Assembly (NCBI GenBank): GCA_021292105.1
Contig: CM037873.1
Location: forward strand, 10,703,489 to 10,767,488
DNA length: 64,000 bases
Direction: 5' to 3'
Origin: Anadara kagoshimensis
Lineage: Eukaryota > Mollusca > Bivalvia > Arcoida > Arcidae
Shown here: positions 47,834 through 52,388 of the stretch, in pieces
Numbering within the stretch: position 1 is the first letter of the stretch
Layout: each line of letters starts with the position of its first letter
Program-made: the position numbers and the translations under genes
The notes under the pieces: model-generated
What the model saw: only the letters and a program-made list of their open reading frames with translations
Told to the model about the DNA's origin: nothing
Database searches by the model: none

Positions 47834-48382
47834 ATTTAACTTTTCAGCTATACATACCTTTGAATTATTAGCAAGAAGTTTCAGTTGGTAATTTGGGATA
47901 AAATGTATGTTGTTTATATGCTCAACAGCAATTTCAGCTGCAATCAATTCCGACTGGCCATGTGTAATTTTTCTATTTCCCTCCATGTCAAAAAGTCCGC
48001 CAACATGTATCACCTGCCTTTGTGTATTATTTCTCCTTATCTTCGTACTATCAAGCTTACTGAACACATCCTCAATATTGAAAGTTTTATATAAAAAATC
48101 TCTAACTGTTGTTTGGAATGTTTTCATTGTGTTGGACTGTTCTCTAGTTTTATTTCCAATTTTTACCTGTGATTCGTTGAGATGTTCTCTAATTCTTTTT
48201 TCACTATTAATTTGTGATTCGTTCAACTGTTGGCCCAAGACGTTATATTTGCACGATAAATTATTAACTTTCTCCTCGTTAGATTTCAACAAATGTTTAG
48301 CATTCAGTATCGAAAAGTTACATAAAAAGTTGACAACCATAAACACCAAAAAAGTAAATGTCCATGTCTTTTCAAAATACAT
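5512..48382 (-). CDS. Metabotropic GABA-B receptor family class C GPCR, subunit 2-like (whole gene, 17 exons)
   Basis: Join in transcript order: 48382-47858, 29742-29605, 20596-20426, 18954-18841, 15544-15479, 14429-14241, 13859-13617, 13293-13233, 12935-12846, 12418-12268, 11704-11572, 11083-10967, 9999-9877, 9402-9067, 7909-7754, 6958-6807, 6294-5724 (or to 5512). Every junction is GT..AG and the reading frame closes across all of them. The protein has a signal peptide, a stalk, a venus-flytrap domain (about residues 124-510), seven helices and a 300-residue cytoplasmic tail. The membrane part follows GABA-B2 most closely (PNLNNV after helix 1, AMFTKTYRVHQIF, AWETR..IP.LNDS.YIG..VYNV, FGPK). 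The family couples to Gi/o at the plasma membrane of neurons as heterodimers. Ligand and partner are unknown here. The gene spans 43 kb, of which intron 1 is 18 kb. Confidence 0.9.
6807..6958 (-). CDS. Receptor exon 16: coiled coil and basic tail
   Basis: It encodes LDQEISRLERLLEMP, a proline-rich stretch, LLYLLPESRV, and a basic cluster KRRKHKDFE plus two bases of the next codon. Acceptor ATTTTCAG, donor GTATAT. It continues the exon 15 coiled coil. There is no family equivalent beyond that. Confidence 0.75.
7754..7909 (-). CDS. Receptor exon 15: proximal cytoplasmic tail
   Basis: It encodes 52 residues starting IYAIVTSNGNPVIASSG, then a charged helix-prone stretch (DERREKYYRAEVQNRVYKRE, IVE) leading into exon 16 LDQEISRLERLLE. 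Together these form the heptad-like coiled coil expected where GABA-B subunits dimerise through their tails. Acceptor TTTGTAG, donor GTAGGT. Confidence 0.83.
9067..9402 (-). CDS. Receptor exon 14: extracellular loop 2 and helices 5 to 7
   Basis: It encodes 112 residues. It opens PSDVDKDILYIYQLSTCHS, whose cysteine is the conserved loop-2 cysteine, then WVGSFYAVKGLLLVFGVYMA for helix 5, WETRHVKIPVLNDSQYIG, helix 6, and helix 7 ending LCLLFGPK. AYKGLLMLFG, AWETRNV.IP.LNDS.YIG and PK after helix 7 are GABA-B2 signatures. Acceptor TTTTACAG, donor GTACGT. Confidence 0.95.
9550..9591 (-). CDS. Candidate 42-nt cassette microexon in extracellular loop 2
   Basis: A 14-codon, phase-0 segment (KFSMLSKIRQSFDE) sits between a pyrimidine-rich acceptor (TTTTTCCCTTTTTATTCGTAG, 20-plus bases ending at AG) and a GTAATT donor. 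Exon 13 joins exon 14 in family-like spacing without it, so if used it would add 14 residues to extracellular loop 2 just before the conserved CxS. The donor is weak. Inference only; no transcript evidence. Confidence 0.3.
9877..9999 (-). CDS. Receptor exon 13: transmembrane helix 4
   Basis: It encodes 41 residues beginning LLKDKQLMFIICVLLMLDST and ending VDPMNRRISNLTVE. W.FVDP..R is the family motif after helix 4. The KDK at its start matches the GABA-B2 KDQK segment implicated in G-protein coupling. Acceptor TTTTCAG, donor GTAAAT. Confidence 0.92.
10631..10818 (+). mobile_element. Penelope-like element 3' tail fragment
   Basis: Diverged copy of the tail: TTGTTCCTTTCATTCCCAAT, GGAGGTGCTTACTCTTCC, AGAGCACCTAGTCTCACTTG, then ATGTTTGTTTTTGAT as its 3' end. 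It lies in receptor intron 12. Confidence 0.65.
10967..11083 (-). CDS. Receptor exon 12: transmembrane helix 3 and intracellular loop 2
   Basis: It encodes 39 residues: IRAFLFAAGFSLSFGAMFTK, then TYRVHQIFTRAHNGLVKNK. FG(A/S)MF.K.WRVH.IF is a hallmark of GABA-B2. Acceptor GTTTCAG, donor GTCAGT, phase 0 at both ends. Confidence 0.93.
11572..11704 (-). CDS. Receptor exon 11: transmembrane helix 2
   Basis: It encodes RYIKLSSPNLNNVALCGCIF and onward through helix 2 to GLDD and EEFYPVICT. PxxNN and FGLDG/LGLDG are family signatures, and the cysteine in VICT is the conserved extracellular-loop-1 cysteine. Acceptor ATTTTAG, donor GTAAGT. Confidence 0.92.
11830..11990 (+). repeat. Dispersed repeat, copy 2 (diverged, inside receptor intron 10)
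   Basis: It matches the 3.5-kb copy over CTCATGTAAAGTATT, the following AAATTTGG, and the closing AATTGTATTC ... TATAATATGTAA. It is shorter and more diverged than the 53-kb copies. Confidence 0.4.
12268..12418 (-). CDS. Receptor exon 10: linker and transmembrane helix 1
   Basis: It encodes GDRIPRDQVVKVLRNKVIDD and then the hydrophobic segment VFYIISSCSLAGIIASVSFL, ending FNLYHRKL plus two bases. FN in this position is conserved (SFNIYN, FFNIKN). Acceptor TTAACAG, donor GTATGC, phase 2 at its end. Confidence 0.88.
12846..12935 (-). CDS. Receptor exon 9 (90 bp): end of ligand domain
   Basis: It completes a split Gly codon and then encodes GEMETIAMYEPDKAILKF, followed by NCSECVQVMWQ, ending one base into the next Gly codon. 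Acceptor TTTAAAG, donor GTAAAT. The family has the corresponding IG.Y stretch before helix 1. Confidence 0.82.
13233..13293 (-). CDS. Receptor exon 8 (61 bp)
   Basis: It encodes GPVSFKGPDRRGIAVLSQNQ plus one base of a split glycine codon, with acceptor TGTCAAAG and donor GTAGGT. It matches the family's G.V.F...G.R... segment after SFEGVS and is flanked by a clear reading-frame join to exon 9. Confidence 0.82.
13617..13859 (-). CDS. Receptor exon 7: ligand domain lobe 2, AYD segment
   Basis: It encodes 81 residues, phase 0 at both ends, with acceptor CTCACAG and donor GTAGGT. It contains SAYDTLWTIALTLRTAL (the family's AYDAIW.LA.AL), VDLEQFTYAN and MEKLSFKGLS. The glutamate that holds the GABA amine in GABA-B1, five residues before the AYD tyrosine, is tyrosine here. 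Immediately upstream of the acceptor lies an ATT microsatellite. Confidence 0.9.
14241..14429 (-). CDS. Receptor exon 6: ligand domain lobe 2
   Basis: It encodes 63 residues, phase 0 at both ends, with acceptor TTACACAG and donor GTAAGC. It contains YGPRYVWMFIGEFVEKWW, aligned with the family's KKYVWFLIGWY..NW, and AAEGYFTV. The pocket tryptophan of GABA-B subunits (IGWY) is glutamate (IGEF). Confidence 0.9.
14742..14823 (+). mobile_element. Penelope-like element 3' tail fragment (last 80 bp)
   Basis: It is almost identical to the end of the 59-60 kb copy (AACCTAACTTGTCAGTTCC ... GGATAAGTATGTTTGTTTT). Only the extreme 3' end is present, so it is a severely 5'-truncated insertion in receptor intron 5. 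Confidence 0.75.
15319..15349 (+). repeat. (ATT)n microsatellite
   Basis: About ten ATT units in receptor intron 5. Confidence 0.9.
15479..15544 (-). CDS. Receptor exon 5 (66 bp): DEDARIIIG segment
   Basis: It encodes 22 residues (DEDARIIIGAFSEIAARQVLCE), too short to stand out as an ORF. Acceptor TTTGTAG and donor GTTTGT; the donor was chosen because VLCE followed by exon 6 AYNAGLYG restores the family spacing to KYVW. The tyrosine that contacts GABA in GABA-B1 (LFYE) is serine (AFSE). Confidence 0.85.
15648..15720 (+). repeat. Two-copy 33-bp tandem repeat
   Basis: TTACAATGATGTTATAACGT recurs with a 33-base period, followed by a partial third unit. It is intronic and non-coding. Confidence 0.7.
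15882..15949 (+). repeat. (GAAA)n/(GA)n purine-rich tract
   Basis: An imperfect GAAA array grading into GA repeats; one strand is almost purely purine. Confidence 0.8.
17765..17874 (+). mobile_element. Penelope-like element 3' tail fragment, upstream partner of a tandem pair
   Basis: It carries CAGCCTCACTTCTCTGGTGG, AAGTTCACGTGTCTAG and GGATAAGTATGTTTG. It is followed about 16 bases later by a second tail in the same orientation. Confidence 0.7.
17891..18111 (+). mobile_element. Penelope-like element 3' tail fragment, downstream partner of a tandem pair
   Basis: A longer copy starting inside the RT stop-codon region (GGATATATTTGACGTCCCAT) and running to ATGTTTGTTTTTGAT. The head-to-tail arrangement with the previous fragment resembles the tandem (pseudo-LTR) layout of Penelope-like elements. 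Confidence 0.75.
18661..18796 (-). mobile_element. Penelope-like element 3' tail fragment
   Basis: Minus-strand copy with CAAATCACAATCCAAAAGC, AAGGAAGTGAGACCGGGTGC and TTCGGAA. It ends about 45 bases before receptor exon 4. Confidence 0.65.
18841..18954 (-). CDS. Receptor exon 4: ligand domain
   Basis: It encodes 38 residues (AIDGLSKALEHH...KTLI), phase 0 at both ends, with acceptor TATTCAG and donor GTAAGT. It corresponds to the lobe-crossing helix and the strand leading to the conserved ARII motif of the next exon. Confidence 0.85.
19939..20019 (+). repeat. (ATG)n/(ATT)n compound microsatellite
   Basis: Trinucleotide tract in receptor intron 3; an apparent ORF there is only repeat. Confidence 0.85.
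20372..20418 (+). repeat. (GT)n microsatellite beside the exon 3 donor
   Basis: About 23 GT units on the plus strand, (CA)n in the receptor transcript, beginning roughly 8 bases after the exon 3 5' splice site. Confidence 0.95.
20426..20596 (-). CDS. Receptor exon 3: ligand domain, SPAL...FFR segment
   Basis: It encodes 57 residues, phase 0 at both ends. It contains SYASTSPALS, KTFFRLAPTDSANNPARR and HFGWKVVSILY, all highly characteristic of GABA-B subunits. The position of the GABA-B1 pocket histidine (RTHPS) is alanine (RLAPT). The donor is GTGAGT; a long CA repeat begins about 8 bases into the intron. Confidence 0.92.
20870..22150. mobile_element. Element with long GC-richer inverted ends
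   Basis: The left end (GCAACTGCC...GATAACGAAAAGCC...CTTTCGACAGACCTGT, about 20930-21045) is similar to the reverse complement of the right end (about 21905-22040: GCAACTGCCGAAAAGC...AGCTAACGAAGGGC...CACTTTTCGGCGGGTCTGT). The outer parts share GTGGACAGC-like and GGCTGCC motifs. The 800-base interior is AT-rich with no ORF. It is best read as a diverged non-autonomous DNA element. Exact borders are uncertain. Confidence 0.5.
22220..22440 (+). repeat. Duplicated segment, copy 1
   Basis: Collinear with 24680-24910: shared CACAGGA/CACCAGGA, TATCAGA..TC.CATAAATA, GAGGAAAATTAG-like, AATATAAxTACAT, ACACAA.CATGAT.AAAATAAT. Similarity is moderate and in direct orientation, 2.4 kb apart. Confidence 0.6.
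23254..23283 (+). repeat. (GTT)n microsatellite
   Basis: About nine TTG units in receptor intron 2. Confidence 0.9.
23487..23513. repeat. Perfect 13-bp-arm palindrome
   Basis: TTGTATCACCACA and its exact reverse complement flank a single C. It is the first of three palindromes within 270 bases. Confidence 0.9.
23524..23541. repeat. Perfect 18-bp palindrome
   Basis: AAAGTGCACGTGCACTTT, centred on ACGT and only 10 bases after the previous palindrome. Confidence 0.9.
23652..23750. repeat. Inverted repeat with 39-bp arms
   Basis: Arms 23652-23690 and 23712-23750 pair with two mismatches (ATATACACAGTGTGTATG... to ...TATCAGGTC). The loop is short and T-rich. It is capable of a stable hairpin or cruciform. 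Confidence 0.9.
23910..23960 (-). other. tRNA-like B-box (possible SINE remnant)
   Basis: On the minus strand GAGTTCGAGTTC (23926-23937) resembles the RNA polymerase III B box, flanked by CAGGGTCTCTCGCCGC on one side and GCTCAGACCAC on the other. No full tRNA fold is recognised, so a tRNA-derived SINE is only one possibility. Confidence 0.3.
24097..24330. repeat. Inverted repeat with 41-bp arms and AT-rich loop
   Basis: Arm 24097-24137 (AAAGTTTGACCTGGCCGTTT...) pairs with 24290-24330 (...AAACGACCAGGTCAAACTT) with few mismatches. The loop of about 150 bases contains an AT dinucleotide run. MITE-like. Confidence 0.7.
24680..24910 (+). repeat. Duplicated segment, copy 2
   Basis: Partner of 22220-22440. 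No coding potential is seen in either copy. Confidence 0.6.
25381..25714. repeat. Two weak Penelope-like tail remnants
   Basis: AAAACCAAACATACCAATCC at 25381 looks like a minus-strand 3' end. 25661-25714 (CTTGCCAGTTTTCAAAGTTT...) looks like a plus-strand tail. Both are short and could be chance. Confidence 0.3.
26676..26750 (-). other. tRNA-like sequence (pseudo-tRNA or SINE head)
   Basis: The minus strand has a perfect B box GGTTCGAATCC (26678-26688). About 45 bases before it lies an A-box-like TAGCCGACAAG (rc of 26732-26742). I could not fold a complete cloverleaf, so a functional tRNA is not claimed. Confidence 0.35.
27970..28000 (+). repeat. (ATT)n microsatellite
   Basis: ATT units in receptor intron 2, interrupted once. 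Confidence 0.8.
29605..29742 (-). CDS. Receptor exon 2: ligand domain lobe 1
   Basis: It encodes 46 residues, phase 0 at both ends, with acceptor TTTTCAG and donor GTATGT. It begins CDPGVGTDAFYDLIY and ends AEIVPYWNLIL. The equivalent of the GABA-B1 segment GCSSVST is ACSEVTE, so the second serine, a GABA contact in GABA-B1, is a glutamate (about residue 205). Confidence 0.9.
30221..30412 (+). mobile_element. Penelope-like element 3' tail fragment
   Basis: A well-preserved tail from TTTTCACACAATTTTGATTA through GGCGGGTGTAGC, GGAGGTGCTTACCC and TTCCCTGGTGGAAGTTCG to TATGTTTATTTTTAAT. It lies in receptor intron 1, about 480 bases upstream of exon 2. Confidence 0.8.
32187..32340 (-). mobile_element. 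Penelope-like element 3' tail fragment (decayed)
   Basis: CCAAAGCAAAGTAAA, GGGAAAGTGAGACCGGGCGG and AAGCACCTCCTCTTGACC identify a minus-strand tail. Confidence 0.6.
33430..33563 (-). mobile_element. Penelope-like element 3' tail fragment
   Basis: Minus-strand copy: AAACAAATATACTAATCCGT, GAAGTAAGGCCGGG, TTTAGCTAGCTA. Confidence 0.65.
36691..36845. repeat. Perfect 64-bp inverted repeat (foldback) with a nested loop hairpin
   Basis: Arms 36691-36754 and 36782-36845 are exact reverse complements over 64 bases. The 27-base loop itself contains an 8-bp hairpin, TGAATCGC-GAA-GCGATTCA. The loop core reappears at 57.95 kb with different stems. Host function is unknown. Confidence 0.97.
36846..37564. 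other. Segment bounded by a short inverted ATGTTTACATTA motif
   Basis: ATGTTTACATTA directly abuts the foldback at 36846 and its reverse complement TAATGTAAACAT occurs at 37553-37564. The right half (37310-37545) is GC-richer than its surroundings, with GAGCGCGCGAC, GATTGGCTGAAG and CCGCTGTACATCG. There is no ORF. It may belong to the same mobile element as the foldback; this is uncertain. Confidence 0.3.
38001..38116 (+). mobile_element. Penelope-like element 3' tail fragment, facing the next copy
   Basis: GCGCACCGGTCTGACTTCAC, GGAAGTTCATGTG and GGATAAGTATATTTTTAATT mark a plus-strand tail whose 3' end points at the minus-strand copy starting 53 bases later. Confidence 0.65.
38169..38592 (-). 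pseudogene. Penelope-like RT C-terminal fragment plus tail (broken)
   Basis: Minus-strand copy with the complete 3' tail, then RT sequence. RYGRACFHYGDFVQ and LLTQGYCKPRL are readable, after which the frame shifts relative to the reference (the KFYGRHH...DKF region is in another frame). Sequence between about 38552 and 38592 matches an earlier RT part, so an internal deletion is present. Confidence 0.75.
38625..38817. mobile_element. TA-flanked MITE with CAGTCAAAC ends
   Basis: Begins TA-CAGTCAAACTTGTCTATAA and ends with GGCAGGTTTGACTG-TA. A second, internal inverted feature (AAAGGCCACC ... GGTGGCCTTTATA) makes a left-end hairpin. Ends and TA flanks suit a non-autonomous Tc1/mariner-like element, though other TA-targeting families are possible. 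Confidence 0.7.
38936..39630 (+). repeat. Tandem array, five partial units of about 156-171 bp
   Basis: AGTAAAAG(T/A)TGGTAACATG recurs at 38941, 39111, 39280, 39436 and 39607. Each unit holds a GGCGGATACCAAGCTCA-like block and AAAACAAAATGGCGGCTAAA. Units diverge towards the right. A single related unit lies inverted at the other end of the element. Confidence 0.9.
39902..40057 (+). CDS. Small cysteine-rich ORF (CXC-like) inside the 2.9-kb element
   Basis: A 51-residue ORF, shorter than typical ORF cut-offs. After RTLFYTEFAT it reads CSCKIVCRTHGCQCQNTKL and LCVSSC. The spacing C-x-C-x3-C-x4-C-x-C-x6-C-x3-C resembles the CXC/Tesmin-type cysteine module found in some transposon proteins. Upstream and downstream frames are broken, so this is probably the remnant of a longer protein. 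Not recognised beyond that. Confidence 0.35.
   Translation: MQKRAYSRTLFYTEFATCSCKIVCRTHGCQCQNTKLLCVSSCAKLLRMILL
40247..40449 (+). pseudogene. Possible decayed coding segment in the 2.9-kb element
   Basis: One plus-strand frame stays open for about 65 codons (KSSNEYVTPSSNYKTGN, DSQGNGRIVSVDQDTFTEF) to a TAA. Composition is coding-like but no family is recognised. It shares orientation with the cysteine-rich ORF. Confidence 0.25.
43155..43270 (+). mobile_element. Penelope-like element 3' tail fragment, upstream partner of a tandem pair
   Basis: GAGAGCACCCGGCCGAACTT, CCCTGGCAG and a diverged ATGGACTAGCATG... 3' end. Confidence 0.6.
43280..43484 (+). mobile_element. Penelope-like element 3' tail fragment, downstream partner of a tandem pair
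   Basis: A near-complete tail from TTTCACACAATTTTGATTTC to TTAGTATGTTTGTTTTTTA, 10 bases after a diverged tail in the same orientation. Confidence 0.8.
43667..43748. repeat. Inverted repeat with 37-bp arms
   Basis: Arms 43667-43703 and 43712-43748 differ at three positions, all transitions, around GAAGAGTG. Weaker pairing continues outward (ACGACAG / CTGTCGT). Confidence 0.92.
43817..43859 (+). repeat. (AT)n microsatellite
   Basis: About 21 AT units, 70 bases after the preceding hairpin. Confidence 0.95.
45241..45412 (-). mobile_element. Penelope-like element 3' tail fragment
   Basis: ACAAACATACTAATCAATAT, CCACCAGGGAAGTGAGGCCG, CTCCTGTGTAGCTAGCTACA. Confidence 0.78.
45441..45490 (+). repeat. 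Two-copy 26-bp tandem repeat
   Basis: TTATTTCTCAATAAACTCAC recurs with a 26-base period. Confidence 0.9.
45628..45820 (-). mobile_element. Penelope-like element 3' tail fragment
   Basis: AAATCAAAATCCCAAAGC, CCACCAGGGAAGTGAGGT and GAACTATGGAATGTCAAATG identify the tail, diverged in the middle. Confidence 0.65.
46144..46300 (-). mobile_element. Penelope-like element 3' tail fragment
   Basis: CACAAACATACCAAATTAAC, GTGAGGCCGGGTGCTCCGGA and TGTTTAGCTACACC, with a small internal deletion after the GGTGCTCC hairpin. Confidence 0.65.
47764..47830 (+). repeat. (CA)n microsatellite beside the exon 1 donor
   Basis: An imperfect then perfect CA array, (GT)n in the receptor transcript, starting about 28 bases after the exon 1 5' splice site. 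Confidence 0.95.
47858..48382 (-). CDS. Receptor exon 1: signal peptide, stalk, start of ligand domain
   Basis: It encodes 175 residues, phase 0 at its end, with donor GTATGT. The start ATG has A at -3 and is followed by a hydrophobic signal (TFTFLVFMVVNFL, residues 8-20). Residues 30-120 form a polar, helix-prone stalk with a 15-residue tandem repeat (53-67 and 68-82) and N-glycosylation sequons NLS, NES twice, NKT and NNT. The venus-flytrap fold begins at about residue 124 (VIHVGGLFDM). The last residues LANNSK join exon 2 CDPG, matching the family's DSKCDPG junction. A TATATAAC lies about 40 bases upstream, and an AG about 10 bases upstream could also be a 3' splice site of a leader exon. 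Confidence 0.88.
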
Positions 48383-49367
48383 TTTGTAACATCTAAAATC
48401 GGTTTTAAATGTCGACAGTTATATATTTTGCATAACATATTTCTTTCTAAAAGCACAACTTACTAACTACGGACATTAATGAAAAGCCTCTTTATTATGT
48501 GATACGTGAGTTGTTCTACTTCTACCTTGATAGTGTAGTATTAGGATATATACCCTTTTGAAATATTAATTCCTAATGGATCACTACGCGTGGTTGACGT
48601 GCACAGTCTGGCGTATTAACACAAAATCTAGCTTGAGAAGCGGTATTACACTTCTCGTCAATGATAACTGTACATTTAGTATCGATATAGATTTGTGACA
48701 GATTTAACTAAATATCACATGTCTAGATTTGACATCAATTGCCTTAGAAAATAAGATTTCAATCACGGAGAAATGATTGCTGTTCAGCTGCTATGAATTC
48801 GATTATATTATTACTGTGTTAGCAGGCAGTGTTTGTCTTCATATATATATATAGATGGTAGGTCAACTCATTCACTTAAAACCAGTTAATCCCATATAAT
48901 ACCCGTAAATTGCAATATTTTAATGGATCCAGAAGGTAGGGAATACAAATGGAAAAAATGGAATGGCAATTTTCTTGAGAATCCAGGAACGTGTATAAAA
49001 GCTAATGCAATGCCAATTTGATTGCTGCTTTAGTAAATGAATATATAGAAACAATTCCTTGAAATTGGCTAAACATGCTGTGTTCCCGAATACATTTGAT
49101 AAGCAAAAAATAATGCATATAATTCGTATATAATGTCAATAATGATGATGATTTCACTTCTCTCAATCATTTATTAATCAATGAAAATGTGTCTTAGTCT
49201 GATATTTACCTTTAAATTATATTCCATTGGGATATAAATAGATGGAGATTATAAGTATTTGAACTGTTCATCTATTATAAAAATATCAGTATAAGACCAC
49301 TGATTATGTTACAAAATGATAGAAAATTATAACTGCACATGTATAATCATTATTGAAAAATCTAAAA

Positions 49368-49504
49368 ATCAAAAACAAACATACTAATCCATATCCGAAT
49401 CACAATCCAAAAGCAAAGTGAAAACTTTGGAACTGACAAGTTAGGTTAGACACGTGAACTTCCACCAGGGAAGTGAAGCCGGGTGCTTCGGAAGGGTAAG
49501 CACC
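49368..49504 (-). mobile_element. Penelope-like element 3' tail fragment
   Basis: Nearly identical to the reference tail: ATCAAAAACAAACATACTAA, CCACCAGGGAAGTGAAGCC and CGGAAGGGTAAGCACC. It stops abruptly at CACC, so it is 5'-truncated inside the GGTGCT hairpin. Confidence 0.82.
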
Positions 49505-50207
49505 AAAATTATGAATTATAATTGAACGCCTATTTTGGTAAACAAATATGAGGTTAAATAAAACTCGATGGTTTATTTACATGTAGGTCTTAAAATTTCG
49601 TTATCTAGGCGTGGAATTTAGATTCTAAGCCCACAACACAGCTCGTCATAAAACATGTAAAAATGGTGAACAATACACGACCGCGTTTACCACAAATTGT
49701 TAAAAATACAAAGCTTGAGTCTATCAAGATGGAATTTGAAGGTGATATATCAAACATTTGTAGAAGGTAAACTTTTTTATTTATTTAAACTTTCACAGCA
49801 AAATCTATTTTCTCGCGGAGGACCTAAACTGTCGATAAAATTTCATAATTTCATTTTGTTCAAAAATGATTACAAAGTTTCGTTTTTCCAATGTTTAAAC
49901 AGCCTATCTAATGGTATTGAAAGTTTTTTTAAAAAAAGGTTTATATACGAAAGTATCACGAAATTTTCTTCTTCAATTGATACTATCTAACTCAACCTTA
50001 ATTATTGCAATAGACACTTAACATCTCTACAAGTACGGGAAGTGTAATCGCACCTTGTTTACTTGGAAGTGTCCACTTAGATGGTTTATATCAAATAAAA
50101 TGTATCATAAAATTAAAAAAAAATAATTTGACAATAATATCTTAGAACATCTTGTAAAGCTGGAATTTATTTAAAATTGGACTCACTATCTTGACTCGAT
50201 TCAATTC

Positions 50208-50450
50208 ATGCACATACATTCCGGTCAATATTCCAATTATTATCCAAAAGGGAACACAACAAACTTACAAATTCAGATGAATACGTCAACATCAACAAGG
50301 AAAGTGAGACCGTGAGTATCGGAAAGGTAAGCACTTTCTATCTAGCTAGCTAAACCCACCTCATTTGAAATCAAAATCGAGAATAAATAAAAGAAACATG
50401 GAACCACGGGACATCAAATATATCCAGAATAGTTTTGTATACATAGGAGG
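50208..50450 (-). mobile_element. Penelope-like element 3' tail fragment (decayed)
   Basis: CATACATTCCGGTCAATATT, AAGGAAAGTGAGACCGTGAG, TAGCTAGCTAAACCCACC and CGGGACATCAAATATATCCA. It reaches past the RT stop position. Confidence 0.6.
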
Positions 50451-51529
50451 AGACTAGACATAAAATAACAAGTGTATAAGTTTCTAAAAAAGTATTTCTC
50501 TTATCTTCGAATACAATATTAGAAATATAAGTTGATTGCCATAAGATATCGGTGCAATAAAGGCTACCTCTCTATGTGAAGTGTTTGAAGCAGCTATACG
50601 TGGTATAATCATATTTCTATAACGCTGATTGAACTGTCATAACTGCGGATCTGTTAGATAATGTTGAAACTGTGCCTAGAGACATAAGTTACTACACAGA
50701 ATCAAATTATTACAAATAATGTAACATTGTATCTTTGCCATCTTTTGACGAGTCAGCAACAAAATATACCTATATACTGTCTGGTAGAATGAAGTAATAT
50801 AATTGATTTTGTCAATTACAGATCAATGTAATTGATAAAAACGTAAAAGCTTACGACCTACTCATTATTGTAGCTAACTGCTCAAACAATATTCTCTTAA
50901 GCATATTTTTATATTGAAATATATATACATTGTATAACTTTTTTGAAAAATATATATTAAGAAAAACAAAAACAAAAATTACAAAAAACTTCTGGTTCAC
51001 GGGCTCACCTACTTTTGAGCGGTTTTTCATATTGGTAGACGGTTGTTGTTTTTGCACGCTCGGGTTTTCCACAGTCTAACATTACTCAACCTGGATTAAC
51101 GTAGCCAGTGTTAACATTCGGTTCTAATATATAAGAAGTAAATTAGCTATGCCATTGCATACAATTACCCACATGCCGGTAACTATCCAGAACAGGAAAT
51201 TATAGACTGAATATGTCATGTGTTTTGTTTTGATTCAGGCATTCTTTTTCTTGATTGTTTATTCGATATAGTTTGGTATTTTTCATTGATTTTGGACATC
51301 AATTACAGCTTCTACTCAAAGCATTCAATGTTTTATTTTTGTGACTTTTCAAACCTAATAGCAGCTTGATGCAAGACTAGCCATACAATACATAGCACAG
51401 AACAACAATGCATCCCAACATAGCTATTGTTCTACATGTACGTCATAAAATGTTTTATCACGCAGCTAGTCAATTGTATTAATATATTAATAACAGATTA
51501 TTTCAACTACACTAAAATATGAAGTAATT

Positions 51530-51960
51530 GCGTGTTGAGGAAGATCAAGGTGACATTTAGTTCTATTATAAGATAAACATGAGAGGCATTTACATATGTT
51601 TATTGCACGTATACCCAAAATAACATGTGGGCTCAGAAAACACGTTTCCTGTTTTACAACTGGCTTATTAATTATTTGCTTTTTTGTCATATGAAAATAA
51701 TGTTGTTTTTGTTCTTTTTGTTTTACATTTAAAACTTTTATGGTAATTTTCTTCTAAATGAAATAGAATTTTTGTTTTTAAAAAACACACATTAAGATGC
51801 CTATTCTATTAATTCAGTACAATGTATGAGTGCCATAATAAAAGTAAGAGACATTTTAGATGCACGTATAGCAAAAGGTATATGGTTTGAGAAAACACGT
51901 TTCCCTTTTTAGAACTCACATTCTTATTATTATTTGCTTCATGTCATATTTATGATGTGA
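51530..51960 (+). repeat. Diverged direct duplication
   Basis: 51580-51700 and 51850-51960 share TTGCACGTAT/ATGCACGTAT, GAAAACACGTTTCC, TTATTATTTGCTT and GTCATAT. Moderate similarity; no coding content. Confidence 0.45.
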
Positions 51961-52388
51961 AAAATTTATTCTCGTTTTATAATTATCCATTGATTTTTCA
52001 TAAAAGTATATTACGCCTTAGTATTTCATTTTTGAAAAAGAGCCTCCGTGACCAACATCCGGGCCTAAAGCGCTATTACCAATTACTGTCATAGTTTTTC
52101 ATTTCTGTATTGAGTTTATCAGAGCTAAATAAAACGATACGTCTCAGCATATAGATTTTCATTGTTTTTGGAGGGGTGACTGTATGCCAATGTTTGTACA
52201 CTAAATATTTTTCATATTAAGCATTAAACAATTAATTGGTGAAAACTAACTCGAGAAACAGTATCTTTAAATTTGGCTTCATCATCTGGTAAAGTTATGG
52301 TTTTTTTTATATAATTCATGTAAATGTAATGCTGCCGGTTATCATAAGATGCGTTTGAAACCTTTTTATATGAATTTATTTTACAAAA

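Larger units (their letters stand above)
29743..47857 (-). other. Receptor intron 1 (18.1 kb)
   Basis: The largest intron separates the stalk-encoding exon from the rest of the ligand domain. It contains no recognised host gene on either strand. It holds Penelope-like tails, the 36.7-kb foldback, the 38.6-kb MITE, the 38.9-41.8 kb element, a hairpin at 43.7 kb and an AT microsatellite. Stretches 30.4-32.1, 33.6-36.6, 41.9-43.1, 43.9-45.2 and 46.3-47.7 kb are AT-rich and otherwise featureless. Confidence 0.75.

Noticed and set aside
47885..48389. Long plus-strand ORFs opposite receptor exon 1
   Set aside because: They are antisense shadows of the exon; the minus-strand frame has signal peptide, family motif and splice donor.
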